This document shows, one piece after another, positions 25,737 to 33,185 of a DNA stretch of 64,000 nt (the stretch's first letter is position 1; every line of letters begins with the position of its first letter). The position numbers were made by a program, and so were the translations under genes. The notes under the pieces are model-generated. The model searched no databases. It saw only the letters and a list, made by a program, of their open reading frames with translations, and was not told the DNA's origin. The DNA comes from Sunxiuqinia rutila (GTDB lineage Bacteria > Bacteroidota > Bacteroidia > Bacteroidales > Prolixibacteraceae): assembly GCF_050589705.1 (NCBI RefSeq), contig NZ_JBNGOT010000006.1, positions 62,001-126,000 on the forward strand, in the 5' to 3' direction.

Positions 25737-26648
25737 GTGGAAATTTTAGCCTACATCAAAGAACTCTTATTGTTGAATGACTGTGTCATCATCCCCGGCT
25801 TCGGTGGTTTTGTGAGTAATTACAAACCTGCAACGGTCCGGACGGCACAATTCAACCCGCCATCCAAGGCTATCAGCTTTAATGAGAAGCTGACTTTTAA
25901 TGATGGTTTATTGATCAATCATTTGGTTGAGAAAGAAGGGAGCAATTACCTGGCTGTCAGCAAACAAGTAGAATTGCTGGTTCAGGAGCTCAACTACCGG
26001 CTTACCGATGGTGAAACCATCACCATTGACGGAGTTGGCCGGTTAAGTTACGATGAGCATGAAAGCCTGACTTTTACCCCCGAGATGAACGAAAACTTCA
26101 ACCTCGACTCCTATGGTCTGGCCACATTCAACTACGAAACCATTTATGCCAAAAACCTGGTTCGCAAGGAAATTTCACAAGAAGAGCGCGATGCCGTTCA
26201 GGTTTTCTTTCAAAAACGAACACTGAAAAAAGTTTTGTTAGCCATTCCGGTTTTAATTGCTTTGGCCCTGGTTCCTATTAAAAACAACACCTCCAATTTG
26301 CAAAGGTCAAACCTGACCAGCATTGCAGAGATGATGAACCGAACAGAAATGGTTCAGGAAATAGAGCCCATCCGGCCCATTGTTACAGAAAACGCTCAAC
26401 CCGAAGTGCTCACTTTGAAGCATTCGTATTATCTTATTGGTGGCAGTTTCCGAAGCAAAACCAATGCCGGTAAGTTTATCCAGCAAAAGCAGGCTGAAGG
26501 ATTTAAGGCCCAAAACATCGGGGTAATTAAAGGACTGCATTACATTGCACTTGACAGTTTTGCCAGCCTTCAGGAAGCTAAAACAGCAAAGCAAAAGATA
26601 CAAACGGAATCCCCCGGTTCGGGAATCTGGATTTACGTTAAACGATAA
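25737..26648 (+). CDS. CCDC81-type HU domain protein with membrane helix and SPOR domain
   Basis: The start is GTG at 25737, supported by the promoter box just upstream and by the absence of an earlier ATG. Residues 1-125 match the prokaryotic CCDC81-HU domains (IKELLLLNDCVIIPGFGGFVSNY, ITIDGVGRLSYDE). One membrane helix (about 163-180, VLLAIPVLIALALVPI) leads to a C-terminal SPOR domain (about 228-303, YYLIGGSFRSKTNAGKFIQ). SPOR binds denuded peptidoglycan at division sites. In Bacteroidota this architecture is common, and a role linking envelope and division is inferred. Confidence 0.85.
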   Translation: MEILAYIKELLLLNDCVIIPGFGGFVSNYKPATVRTAQFNPPSKAISFNEKLTFNDGLLINHLVEKEGSNYLAVSKQVELLVQELNYRLTDGETITIDGVGRLSYDEHESLTFTPEMNENFNLDSYGLATFNYETIYAKNLVRKEISQEERDAVQVFFQKRTLKKVLLAIPVLIALALVPIKNNTSNLQRSNLTSIAEMMNRTEMVQEIEPIRPIVTENAQPEVLTLKHSYYLIGGSFRSKTNAGKFIQQKQAEGFKAQNIGVIKGLHYIALDSFASLQEAKTAKQKIQTESPGSGIWIYVKR

Positions 26649-26651
26649 TTG

Positions 26652-26676
26652 AAGCCCCTCCGCAAGGGGCTTTTTT
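26652..26676 (+). terminator. Terminator of the CCDC81-HU/SPOR gene
   Basis: AAGCCCCT / AGGGGCTT stem with a five-base loop followed by a T-run. Confidence 0.85.
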
Positions 26677-26742
26677 ATGCTTCAAACCATCCTAAAACGT
26701 CCTTCTTCAACAAGCTTTACAAACCCCGGTTAGATCAAAAAA

Positions 26743-26773
26743 AAGACCCTGAATTATTCAATTCAGAGTCTTT
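26743..26773 (-). terminator. trpS terminator
   Basis: AGACCCTGAATT pairs with AATTCAGAGTCT (one mismatch) around a four-base loop; on the minus strand it is followed by the T-run complementary to A8 at 26737-26744. Confidence 0.75.
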
Positions 26774-26804
26774 ATGATATTATCGATTATCTTTTTACAA
26801 TCGC

Positions 26805-27806
26805 TTAGTAAAATTTGCGGAAACCCACCAGTTTTTTCACCTCATTCAAGGTTACCAAAGCTGACTCACGAGCTTTTTCAGCTCCCATCTTAGCCACTTT
26901 GGCCAAGTAAGCATCGTCTTCCAAAATGGTCACAATACGCTCCCGGATTGGCGAAGTAAATTGAATAATATCTTCCGCCAACTGCTTTTTCATATCGCCA
27001 TAACGAATTTCACACTTGTTGTAAGCCTCATCAAATTGGGCAACCACCTCGGGTTTCGAAACAATTTTCATCAGGGTAAACAAGTTTTGAATGGCTTCCG
27101 GTTTTTCAGAATTGGGCTCCGTTGGGCCTGAATCGGTTACCGCACGCATCACTTTCTGACGAATTTCCTTTTCCGTGTCGTACAGGTTAATGGCATTCCC
27201 TTCTGATTTTCCCATCTTGCCGCTGCCATCCAGACCGGGCACTTTAATCAGGTCAGCCCCATCAAAGGTGAATGGTTTTGGAATAGGAAATACCTTCGAT
27301 TTATACATGCGGTTGAAACGCTTGGCAAATTTACGCGCCATTTCCAGGTTTTGCTCCTGGTCTTTTCCAACCGGCACGTAGTGCGCTTTGTGAATAATAA
27401 TGTCCGAAGCCATCAGCACCGGATAAGTCAATAAGCCTGCATTCACATTGTCGGGCTGCTGGCGGGCCTTATCCTTAAATGAAGTCGTGCGCTCCAGCTC
27501 TCCCAAGTAAGCATTCATGTTCAGAATGGTGTACAACTCGGTAATCTCAGGAACATCACTCTGAATAAAGATGGTTGACTTTTCAGGATCAATGCCACAA
27601 GCTAAATACTCGGCTAATACTTGCTTTACACCGGCCTGCAGGTTTTCAGGCGTTGGATGCGTAGTTAGCGAATGAATATCGGCAATGAAAAAATAGCAGT
27701 TATAGTCTTCCTGCATTCGCAGAAAGTTTTGCACTGCCCCAAAGTAATTGCCTAAATGTAAAAATCCTGTTGGCCTGATGCCACTAACAACGGTTGCTTT
27801 ATTCAT
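26805..27806 (-). CDS. trpS: Tryptophanyl-tRNA synthetase
   Basis: The ATG at 27806 (MNKATVVSGIRPTG) is chosen; the promoter box at 27834-27841 lies within the longer open frame and rules out the earlier start. The class I signatures are FLHLGNYFG (HIGH-like) and GKMGKSEGN (KMSKS-like). The 333-residue protein charges tRNA-Trp. It lies next to the Trp-leader/TrpB2 locus but on the opposite strand, with separate promoters. Confidence 0.95.
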   Translation of the reverse strand: MNKATVVSGIRPTGFLHLGNYFGAVQNFLRMQEDYNCYFFIADIHSLTTHPTPENLQAGVKQVLAEYLACGIDPEKSTIFIQSDVPEITELYTILNMNAYLGELERTTSFKDKARQQPDNVNAGLLTYPVLMASDIIIHKAHYVPVGKDQEQNLEMARKFAKRFNRMYKSKVFPIPKPFTFDGADLIKVPGLDGSGKMGKSEGNAINLYDTEKEIRQKVMRAVTDSGPTEPNSEKPEAIQNLFTLMKIVSKPEVVAQFDEAYNKCEIRYGDMKKQLAEDIIQFTSPIRERIVTILEDDAYLAKVAKMGAEKARESALVTLNEVKKLVGFRKFY

Positions 27807-27833
27807 GTGATCGTTCTTCTGTGAAATGAGCTG

Positions 27834-27841
27834 CAAAAATA
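27834..27841 (-). promoter_or_regulatory. -7 promoter box of trpS
   Basis: TATTTTTG on the minus strand is an exact TAnnTTTG match, 27 nt before the trpS ATG. Confidence 0.5.
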
Positions 27842-28132
27842 GCTTGAATCCTTGAAAGACAAAAATTTATTTTACCTGTTAACTCCCTTCTTATTCCTTA
27901 GCCGGCTTAAGCAGCCAAACCCCTAAACCGGAAAATACCTTTTGAAAGAAACTGCGTTCCCTTTTTCAACAGAAAACAGAAGAGAGAGCTCTTCCTACCT
28001 CGACAGGTATTTGATAAGGCCAATTTCCGATCGTTGCGTTCTATTCGGAAAGGACAAAAAGAATCTGATCAAAATCTTCTTGAAAGAAACAACTCGGTGG
28101 CAGAAGGAAAGTGAAAACTGAAAAATAATAAT
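27842..28132. other. Intergenic region between trpS and the Trp leader
   Basis: I see no gene here. It is the divergent promoter region of trpS and the tryptophan leader. TAGTTTTA at 28133-28140 differs from TAnnTTTG only in the last base and is the best candidate -7 box for the leader transcript. Confidence 0.45.
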
Positions 28133-28167
28133 TAGTTTTACGGAAAATTAAAGAACAGATGTACAAA

Positions 28168-28248
28168 ATGCCTTTATACGGAACCGAATGGCACTGGCGT
28201 AACGTGAAAATGGAAACGCTGGACCAAGCTATTGTTTTACGATCATAG
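28168..28248 (+). CDS. Candidate tryptophan leader peptide (26 aa)
   Basis: A short frame ATG 28168 to TAG 28248 encodes MPLYGTEWHWRNVKMETL and eight more residues. Two Trp codons flank one His codon at residues 8-10 (28189-28197). The stop precedes the terminator stem by 8 bases, and the second Trp codon ends 59 bases before the stem. This is the layout of trpL-type attenuators, and the next gene is a tryptophan synthase. Ribosome stalling at TGG when Trp-tRNA is scarce would favour read-through. The alternative antiterminator stem is not obvious by eye (CAAGCT with GGTTTG is weak). Confidence 0.6.
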   Translation: MPLYGTEWHWRNVKMETLDQAIVLRS

Positions 28249-28256
28249 AGGCCGTG

Positions 28257-28294
28257 AAATGGGGTTTGTTGTATATGCAGCAAACCCCATTTTT
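28257..28294 (+). terminator. Attenuator terminator before the trpB2 gene
   Basis: AAATGGGGTTTGTTG pairs with CAGCAAACCCCATTT (15 bp with one G-U) around a six-base loop, running into TTTT. It lies between a Trp-codon leader and the tryptophan synthase start at 28326, so it would block the gene unless regulated. Confidence 0.8.
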
Positions 28295-28325
28295 AGTTTA
28301 AAATTTTCATTAAAAACCGATAAAC

Positions 28326-29702
28326 ATGGCACGACACAAAAAAATCTATCTGGACGAAGCAGACATGCCCAAACAGTGGTACAACTTAGCGGCTGATCTT
28401 CCATCGCCCTTGAACCCACCTTTAGGCCCCGATGGCAAACCAATTACACCGGAAATGCTGGCCCCTGTATTCCCCATGAACCTGATTGAGCAGGAAGTAA
28501 GCCAGGAACGCTGGATCGACATTCCGGAAGAAATCCGCCAACACCTTTTCCGCTGGCGTCCAAGTCCCCTGATTCGTGCCTACGAACTGGAAGAAGCGCT
28601 GGGAACACCAGCCAAAATTTACTATAAAAATGAAGGCGTTTCGCCTGCCGGAAGCCACAAACCCAATTCTGCAATTCCGCAAGCCTGGTACAACAAGCAA
28701 TTCGGAATTAAAAAATTGACAACCGAAACTGGTGCTGGCCAATGGGGTTCTGCCCTTTCCTTTGCCTGCTCAGTTATTGGCGGTATTGAGTGCAAAGTGT
28801 TTATGGTTCGAGTGAGCTTTGAACAAAAGCCTTTCCGCAAAATGCTGATGAACACCTGGGGAGGAAACTGCATAGCCAGCCCAAGTACGGAAACTCAGGC
28901 CGGTCGTGATATTCTGGCCAAATACCCAGACACACCGGGATCACTAGGGATTGCAATTTCTGAAGCCATTGAAGCAGCTGTAACCGACCCCAAAGGAGAA
29001 ACACGCTACACGCTGGGCTCGGTGCTTAACCATGTGATGCTACACCAAACCATTATTGGGTTGGAAGCTAAAAAACAGCTGGCTAAAGTGGGCATCAACA
29101 AGCCCGATATTGTTATTGGCTGCTGCGGTGGAGGAAGTAATTTTGCCGGCCTCTCTTTCCCTTTCATCTATGATAAGATTAATGGTGCCGACATCCAGGT
29201 GATTGGAGCTGAGCCTTTCTCATGCCCCACCTTAACCAAGGCTCCATTTATTTACGACAATGGTGATGTGGCTCAAATGACCCCAATGATGGCTATGCAC
29301 AGCCTGGGACACAACTTTGTGCCTGCTCCTATTCACGCCGGCGGACTGCGCTACCATGGCATGGCTCCTTTGGTAAGTGCCGCTTTGCGCGACGGACTGA
29401 TGGAAGCACAGGCCATCCACCAAAGCGAATGTTTCGAAGCAGGACTGCTGTTCTCGAAAACCGAAGGCATCATTCCGGCTCCGGAAACCACGCATGCCAT
29501 TGCCGCCACAATTCGCGAAGCTAAAAAAGCCAAGAAAGAAGGTAAAGAGAAAACCATTCTTTTCAACTTCAGCGGACATGGTTTGATGGACCTCGTAGGT
29601 TACGACAAGTACCTGAACGGAGAGTTGCAGGACTACGAATACCCGGATGCAGAAATTGCCTTAAACCTGGAAAAACTGCAAGGGTATCCGCTACCCAAAT
29701 AA
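28326..29702 (+). CDS. trpB: Tryptophan synthase beta subunit, TrpB2 type
   Basis: 458 residues, longer than TrpB1 (about 400) with the N-terminal extension and YLDEADMPKQWYNLAADLP typical of TrpB2. The PLP lysine is K112 in AGSHKPNSA, and the phosphate-binding loop CCGGGSNF lies near residue 262. TrpB2 condenses indole and serine to tryptophan, usually without TrpA, as an indole-salvage enzyme. No other trp gene is adjacent, which fits the salvage role. Expression appears to be governed by the Trp leader and terminator directly upstream. Confidence 0.92.
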   Translation: MARHKKIYLDEADMPKQWYNLAADLPSPLNPPLGPDGKPITPEMLAPVFPMNLIEQEVSQERWIDIPEEIRQHLFRWRPSPLIRAYELEEALGTPAKIYYKNEGVSPAGSHKPNSAIPQAWYNKQFGIKKLTTETGAGQWGSALSFACSVIGGIECKVFMVRVSFEQKPFRKMLMNTWGGNCIASPSTETQAGRDILAKYPDTPGSLGIAISEAIEAAVTDPKGETRYTLGSVLNHVMLHQTIIGLEAKKQLAKVGINKPDIVIGCCGGGSNFAGLSFPFIYDKINGADIQVIGAEPFSCPTLTKAPFIYDNGDVAQMTPMMAMHSLGHNFVPAPIHAGGLRYHGMAPLVSAALRDGLMEAQAIHQSECFEAGLLFSKTEGIIPAPETTHAIAATIREAKKAKKEGKEKTILFNFSGHGLMDLVGYDKYLNGELQDYEYPDAEIALNLEKLQGYPLPK

Positions 29703-29744
29703 GCATACCAACAATTAAAACGCTTATAAAAAGCAATATACGTC

Positions 29745-29777
29745 AAGTCCTGCCTCTCATTGGCAGGACTTTTTTTA
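29745..29777 (+). terminator. trpB2 terminator
   Basis: AAGTCCTGCC pairs with GGCAGGACTT around a short loop, followed by a run of T. Confidence 0.88.
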
Positions 29778-29929
29778 TGCCGGCAAGCGAAGCTTTCCAC
29801 CCAAAAGCCATTGGATTTAACAGGCTCATTTTTAAATCTAAGCCGATGTCACAGCAAACTGACAAGCCCGCGAATAGAAGTTCATACCGAATTCGCTTGA
29901 AGCATGCAGCTTGGCTGTCGGATTTTTGG

Positions 29930-29937
29930 TAACTTTG
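29930..29937 (+). promoter_or_regulatory. -7 promoter box of rbfA
   Basis: TAACTTTG, an exact TAnnTTTG box, 17 nt before the rbfA ATG; a TTGG at 29911-29914 could serve as a short-spaced upstream element. Confidence 0.55.
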
Positions 29938-29954
29938 CCGGAAATTCAAATCAC

Positions 29955-30293
29955 ATGGAATCAACACGTCAACAAAAAATAAGCCGGTTGTTACAGAAAG
30001 AACTGGCAGACATCTTTCAGAAAGAGAGCCGCAACCTGTTCATGGGCAAAATGATTAGCGTAACGGTCGTGCGCGTAAGCCCTGACTTAGCCTTGGCCAA
30101 AGCATACATCAGCATCTTCCCTACCGAAGAACGTAAAGAAGTATTGAAGCAAATCCGGATTGCCAATCCGAAAATTCGCGGGCTACTCGGACGAAAAGTG
30201 GGGAAACAATTGCGGGTTATCCCTGAATTGGAATTTTATATCGACGACAGTTTGGATTACATCGACAATATTGACCGCCTCTTAAACCAATAA
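29955..30293 (+). CDS. rbfA: Ribosome-binding factor A
   Basis: The ATG at 29955 (MESTRQQKISRLLQKEL) is chosen because the promoter box at 29930-29937 lies inside the longer open frame. The 112-residue KH-like protein carries SVTVVRVSPDLALAKAYISIF and the C-terminal PELEFYIDDSLDYIDNIDRLL. It helps 16S rRNA 5'-end maturation on the 30S subunit. The methyltransferase and the LolC/E-like genes follow almost without gaps. Confidence 0.93.
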   Translation: MESTRQQKISRLLQKELADIFQKESRNLFMGKMISVTVVRVSPDLALAKAYISIFPTEERKEVLKQIRIANPKIRGLLGRKVGKQLRVIPELEFYIDDSLDYIDNIDRLLNQ

Positions 30294-30295
30294 GC

Positions 30296-31120
30296 ATGCA
30301 GTACGATCCGATTAAGCGTTCTTTGGGCAAGGTATTTAACCAAAATCCGACCCTGCGGAAACTGTTTTATCTTTTGCTCGACTGGCTTCTATTGCGTTCG
30401 TGGCATATCCGGAAAGAGCTTCGTGCCTTGAAAAAAAACGGGCTACAACAGCCTAGTATTTTGGATGCCGGGTCGGGCTTTGGTCAATATACTTACCGCA
30501 TGTCGAGGCTGTTTCCCCAAGCTAAAATTCTTGCTGCGGACATAAAGCCCGAGCAAATTGCAGATTGCAATCGCTTCTTTGAAAAAATTGATAAAGCCGG
30601 ACAGGTTAAGTTTCAATATGCCGATCTGACTCAATACAAAAGCGAGGCAAGTTACGACCTCGTGCTTTCGATTGATGTGATGGAGCACATTGAAGAGGAC
30701 ACCCGCGTGTTTGAGAACTTCTATCAGTCGATGAAAAAAGGAGGGGTTCTTTTAATCTCGACCCCTTCGGACCAGGGAGGTTCAGATGTGCATGACCATG
30801 ATCATGACGAAGAAGGAGTGCATGGTTTTGTGGATGAGCATGTGCGCGACGGCTATAACATTCAGGACATTGCGGATAAGTTGAAAGCAGCCGGATTTAG
30901 CCGGGTCGATGCCCGTTATTCGTACGGTGCCCCCGGAAAAATATCGTGGAAGCTATCTATGAAATACCCGATTTTGATGCTGGGAGCCAGCAAGTTGTTT
31001 TTTGTGCTTCTCCCGTTCTATTACCTGATTGTTTTTCCCATTGCTGCCCTGTTGAATTATTTTGATGTCAACCTGAAACACCCAACCGGAACCGGATTGA
31101 TCGTAAAAGCCTACAAATAG
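30296..31120 (+). CDS. Class I SAM-dependent methyltransferase
   Basis: 274 residues. Motif I is DAGSGFGQYTYRM (near 57-69), the acidic strand-2 end is ADIKPEQ, motif IV is LSIDVMEHIEED and motif V is KKGGVLLISTPS. A His/Asp-rich loop (VHDHDHDEE, near 165) and a hydrophobic C-terminal stretch (215-255, KLFFVLLPFYYLIVFPIAALL) suggest membrane association. The substrate is unknown; small lipids or quinone-like molecules are possible. It sits between rbfA and an FtsX-type permease, a two-base gap and a direct junction respectively. Confidence 0.82.
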   Translation: MQYDPIKRSLGKVFNQNPTLRKLFYLLLDWLLLRSWHIRKELRALKKNGLQQPSILDAGSGFGQYTYRMSRLFPQAKILAADIKPEQIADCNRFFEKIDKAGQVKFQYADLTQYKSEASYDLVLSIDVMEHIEEDTRVFENFYQSMKKGGVLLISTPSDQGGSDVHDHDHDEEGVHGFVDEHVRDGYNIQDIADKLKAAGFSRVDARYSYGAPGKISWKLSMKYPILMLGASKLFFVLLPFYYLIVFPIAALLNYFDVNLKHPTGTGLIVKAYK

Positions 31121-32335
31121 TTGAAACTCGCATTCTACATAGCACGCCGTTATTTGGTATCTCCCAAATCAGCCAATATAGTTAACATTATATCGGCCAT
31201 TTCGGTGGTGGGTGTTGCTATTGGAACCATGGCGCTGATCGTTGTGCTGTCGGCCTTTAATGGCATTGATTCCTTCATTGAGAATATGCTTTCCAGCTTC
31301 GACCCGGATTTAAAGATTACGGTAGCCGAAGGCAAAAGCTTTACGCTTGAGGATGCCGATTTTGACGCTGTGAAACAGTTGGAAGGGGTAGCCCGTTATG
31401 CCGAAGTGGTGGAAGAAAACGCCATGCTGAGTTATGAAGACCGCTTAAAATATGGTGTGGTAAAAGGCGTAGCGCCCGACTATGGCTCTTTTTCGGGACT
31501 AGACAGCGTTATCCTTGATGATGGTCAATTCGTCCTGAAAAACGGTTCGCAAAACTTTGCGGTAATTGGCGAAGGCGTACGCTATGAACTCTCGGTTGGT
31601 CTCTCCTTTGTCAGCCCCATCTACATCCATGTGCCACGTAAAGATTTTAAAACACGCCTGAACATGGATCAATCACTCAACCGGGCGCATGTTTTTCCGG
31701 CTGGTTCTTTTTCGGTTGAACAAGAAATTGACAACAAATACATCCTCGTGCCCATTGATTTGGCCCGGTCGCTTTTTGAGATGGAAGGACGCCTTAGCTC
31801 CCTCGAGCTTAAACTTACTGACGGCGCTGATGTAGAAACCGTCAAAACGAAGATCCAGCAAATACTAGGACCTCAGTTTGTTGTGAAAGATCGCTACGAA
31901 CAGCATGAATTTCTGTACCGGGTAATGAAGTCGGAAAAATGGTCCAGCTTCCTGATTCTGAGTTTCATTCTGGTGATTGCTTCCTTCAACCTTTTAGGCT
32001 CCCTAACCATGATTATCATCGACAAAAAGGATGATATTAAAATCCTGGAAAGCATGGGCGCCAACAACAAACTGATCCGGCAAATTTTCCTTTTTGAAGG
32101 TTGGCTGGTGTCCTTTTCCGGCGCCATTGGCGGATTAATTTTGGGAATTATTTTGGTCTGGGCACAAACCCAGTTTGAGCTTCTGAAACTCCCCGGCGAC
32201 GGTTCTTTTGCGCTATCAGCCTACCCCGTCGAACTCCAGCTGATTGATGTGTCAGCCACTTTCCTTATCGTACTTTGCATTGGTTTCTTTGCGGCCTGGT
32301 ATCCCGTTCGCAACTTGTCCAAAGACTTAGGCTAA
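31121..32335 (+). CDS. FtsX-like ABC permease, LolC/LolE family
   Basis: Translation appears to start at TTG 31121, immediately after the stop of the methyltransferase gene; the sequence then reads KLAFYIARRYLVSPKSANIVNIISAISVVGVAIGT, the usual LolC/E N-terminus, so little can be missing. 404 residues: one N-terminal membrane helix, a periplasmic MacB-PCD-like domain (about 50-240), and three C-terminal helices (FtsX domain, 270-400). LolCE with LolD extracts lipoproteins from the inner membrane. No LolD is adjacent. Confidence 0.88.
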   Translation: MKLAFYIARRYLVSPKSANIVNIISAISVVGVAIGTMALIVVLSAFNGIDSFIENMLSSFDPDLKITVAEGKSFTLEDADFDAVKQLEGVARYAEVVEENAMLSYEDRLKYGVVKGVAPDYGSFSGLDSVILDDGQFVLKNGSQNFAVIGEGVRYELSVGLSFVSPIYIHVPRKDFKTRLNMDQSLNRAHVFPAGSFSVEQEIDNKYILVPIDLARSLFEMEGRLSSLELKLTDGADVETVKTKIQQILGPQFVVKDRYEQHEFLYRVMKSEKWSSFLILSFILVIASFNLLGSLTMIIIDKKDDIKILESMGANNKLIRQIFLFEGWLVSFSGAIGGLILGIILVWAQTQFELLKLPGDGSFALSAYPVELQLIDVSATFLIVLCIGFFAAWYPVRNLSKDLG

Positions 32336-32501
32336 GCCTTCAGAAAATCTACAAATCATAGCCATGGCGTTAATTAATTGGCCGATTTAATTTGTCCCAC
32401 CCAATAGAAACAAGCTTATAGATTAAGAATAATAGGAGGAAGGTCAGCTTACTTCTTAAAAGCGCAGCATGCTACTCTTTCATTTTTGATCCGGCAACTG
32501 C

Positions 32502-33107
32502 TTAGCGTTTCATAATGCCGTAGCACAAAATCTTCAAGATATTGTCGACACTTCGCTCCAGGTTTACCGAGCCGTAGTTTCCGGCCGAAAGGGGCATTTC
32601 AAGCCCTTTAATGGCCGTAGTAATACCAATGGCTGCCAGGGTGAAGTCATAAATCTCAAACTCATTTTTACGAACCCCTTCAATCAAAATCCGCTTGATC
32701 ATCCGGATTTCTTCCTGATCATACTTATCCTTGATGTTGTCAATGAATTCAATGGCTGTCACATCGTTCTCCAGGGCGTGGTAAAAATTAGCCAGCCCGC
32801 GAAAGGTGGTTAGTTTGGTCAAAATGTAATCGCGTAGTTTTTCTACCGGATCCGTATTCCGAAGCACCACCTTCTCCAGTTCCCGCTTCAATACATCCAC
32901 CTCTTTCATAATGACAGCCTGGAAAAGGTCTTCCTTGCTGTCAAAATAGTAGTATAATGAACTTTTTCCCTTCCGAACGGCATTGGCAATATCATCAAGC
33001 GTGGTTTTTTTATAACCGTATTTGCTGAAAATTTCCTGCGCAATTTTTAAAATATTTTCACGGTTGGCATCTCGTTTATTCCCGCCGTTTTGAGTATTCA
33101 TTACCAT
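32502..33107 (-). CDS. TetR-family transcriptional regulator
   Basis: 201 residues; an ATG at 33101 (MNTQNGG) is an equally good start. The N-terminal helix-turn-helix is classical (ILKIAQEIFSKYGYKKTTLDDIANAVRKGKSSLYYYFDSKEDLF, about 20-65). The C-terminal ligand domain is unassigned. It stands alone between the LolC/E-like gene and rnr, so its target is unknown. Confidence 0.92.
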   Translation of the reverse strand: MVMNTQNGGNKRDANRENILKIAQEIFSKYGYKKTTLDDIANAVRKGKSSLYYYFDSKEDLFQAVIMKEVDVLKRELEKVVLRNTDPVEKLRDYILTKLTTFRGLANFYHALENDVTAIEFIDNIKDKYDQEEIRMIKRILIEGVRKNEFEIYDFTLAAIGITTAIKGLEMPLSAGNYGSVNLERSVDNILKILCYGIMKR

Positions 33108-33185
33108 TGGGTTGATTTTTATAAAACAGGGTTAAAGATATTCAATTTTTAGAATAATCAGTTTCTTTTTCTCCCTACAACGAAT

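Noticed and set aside
28041..28283. 80-codon minus-strand frame opposite the Trp leader
   Set aside because: It spans the divergent promoter region and the terminator hairpin and has no protein-like features.
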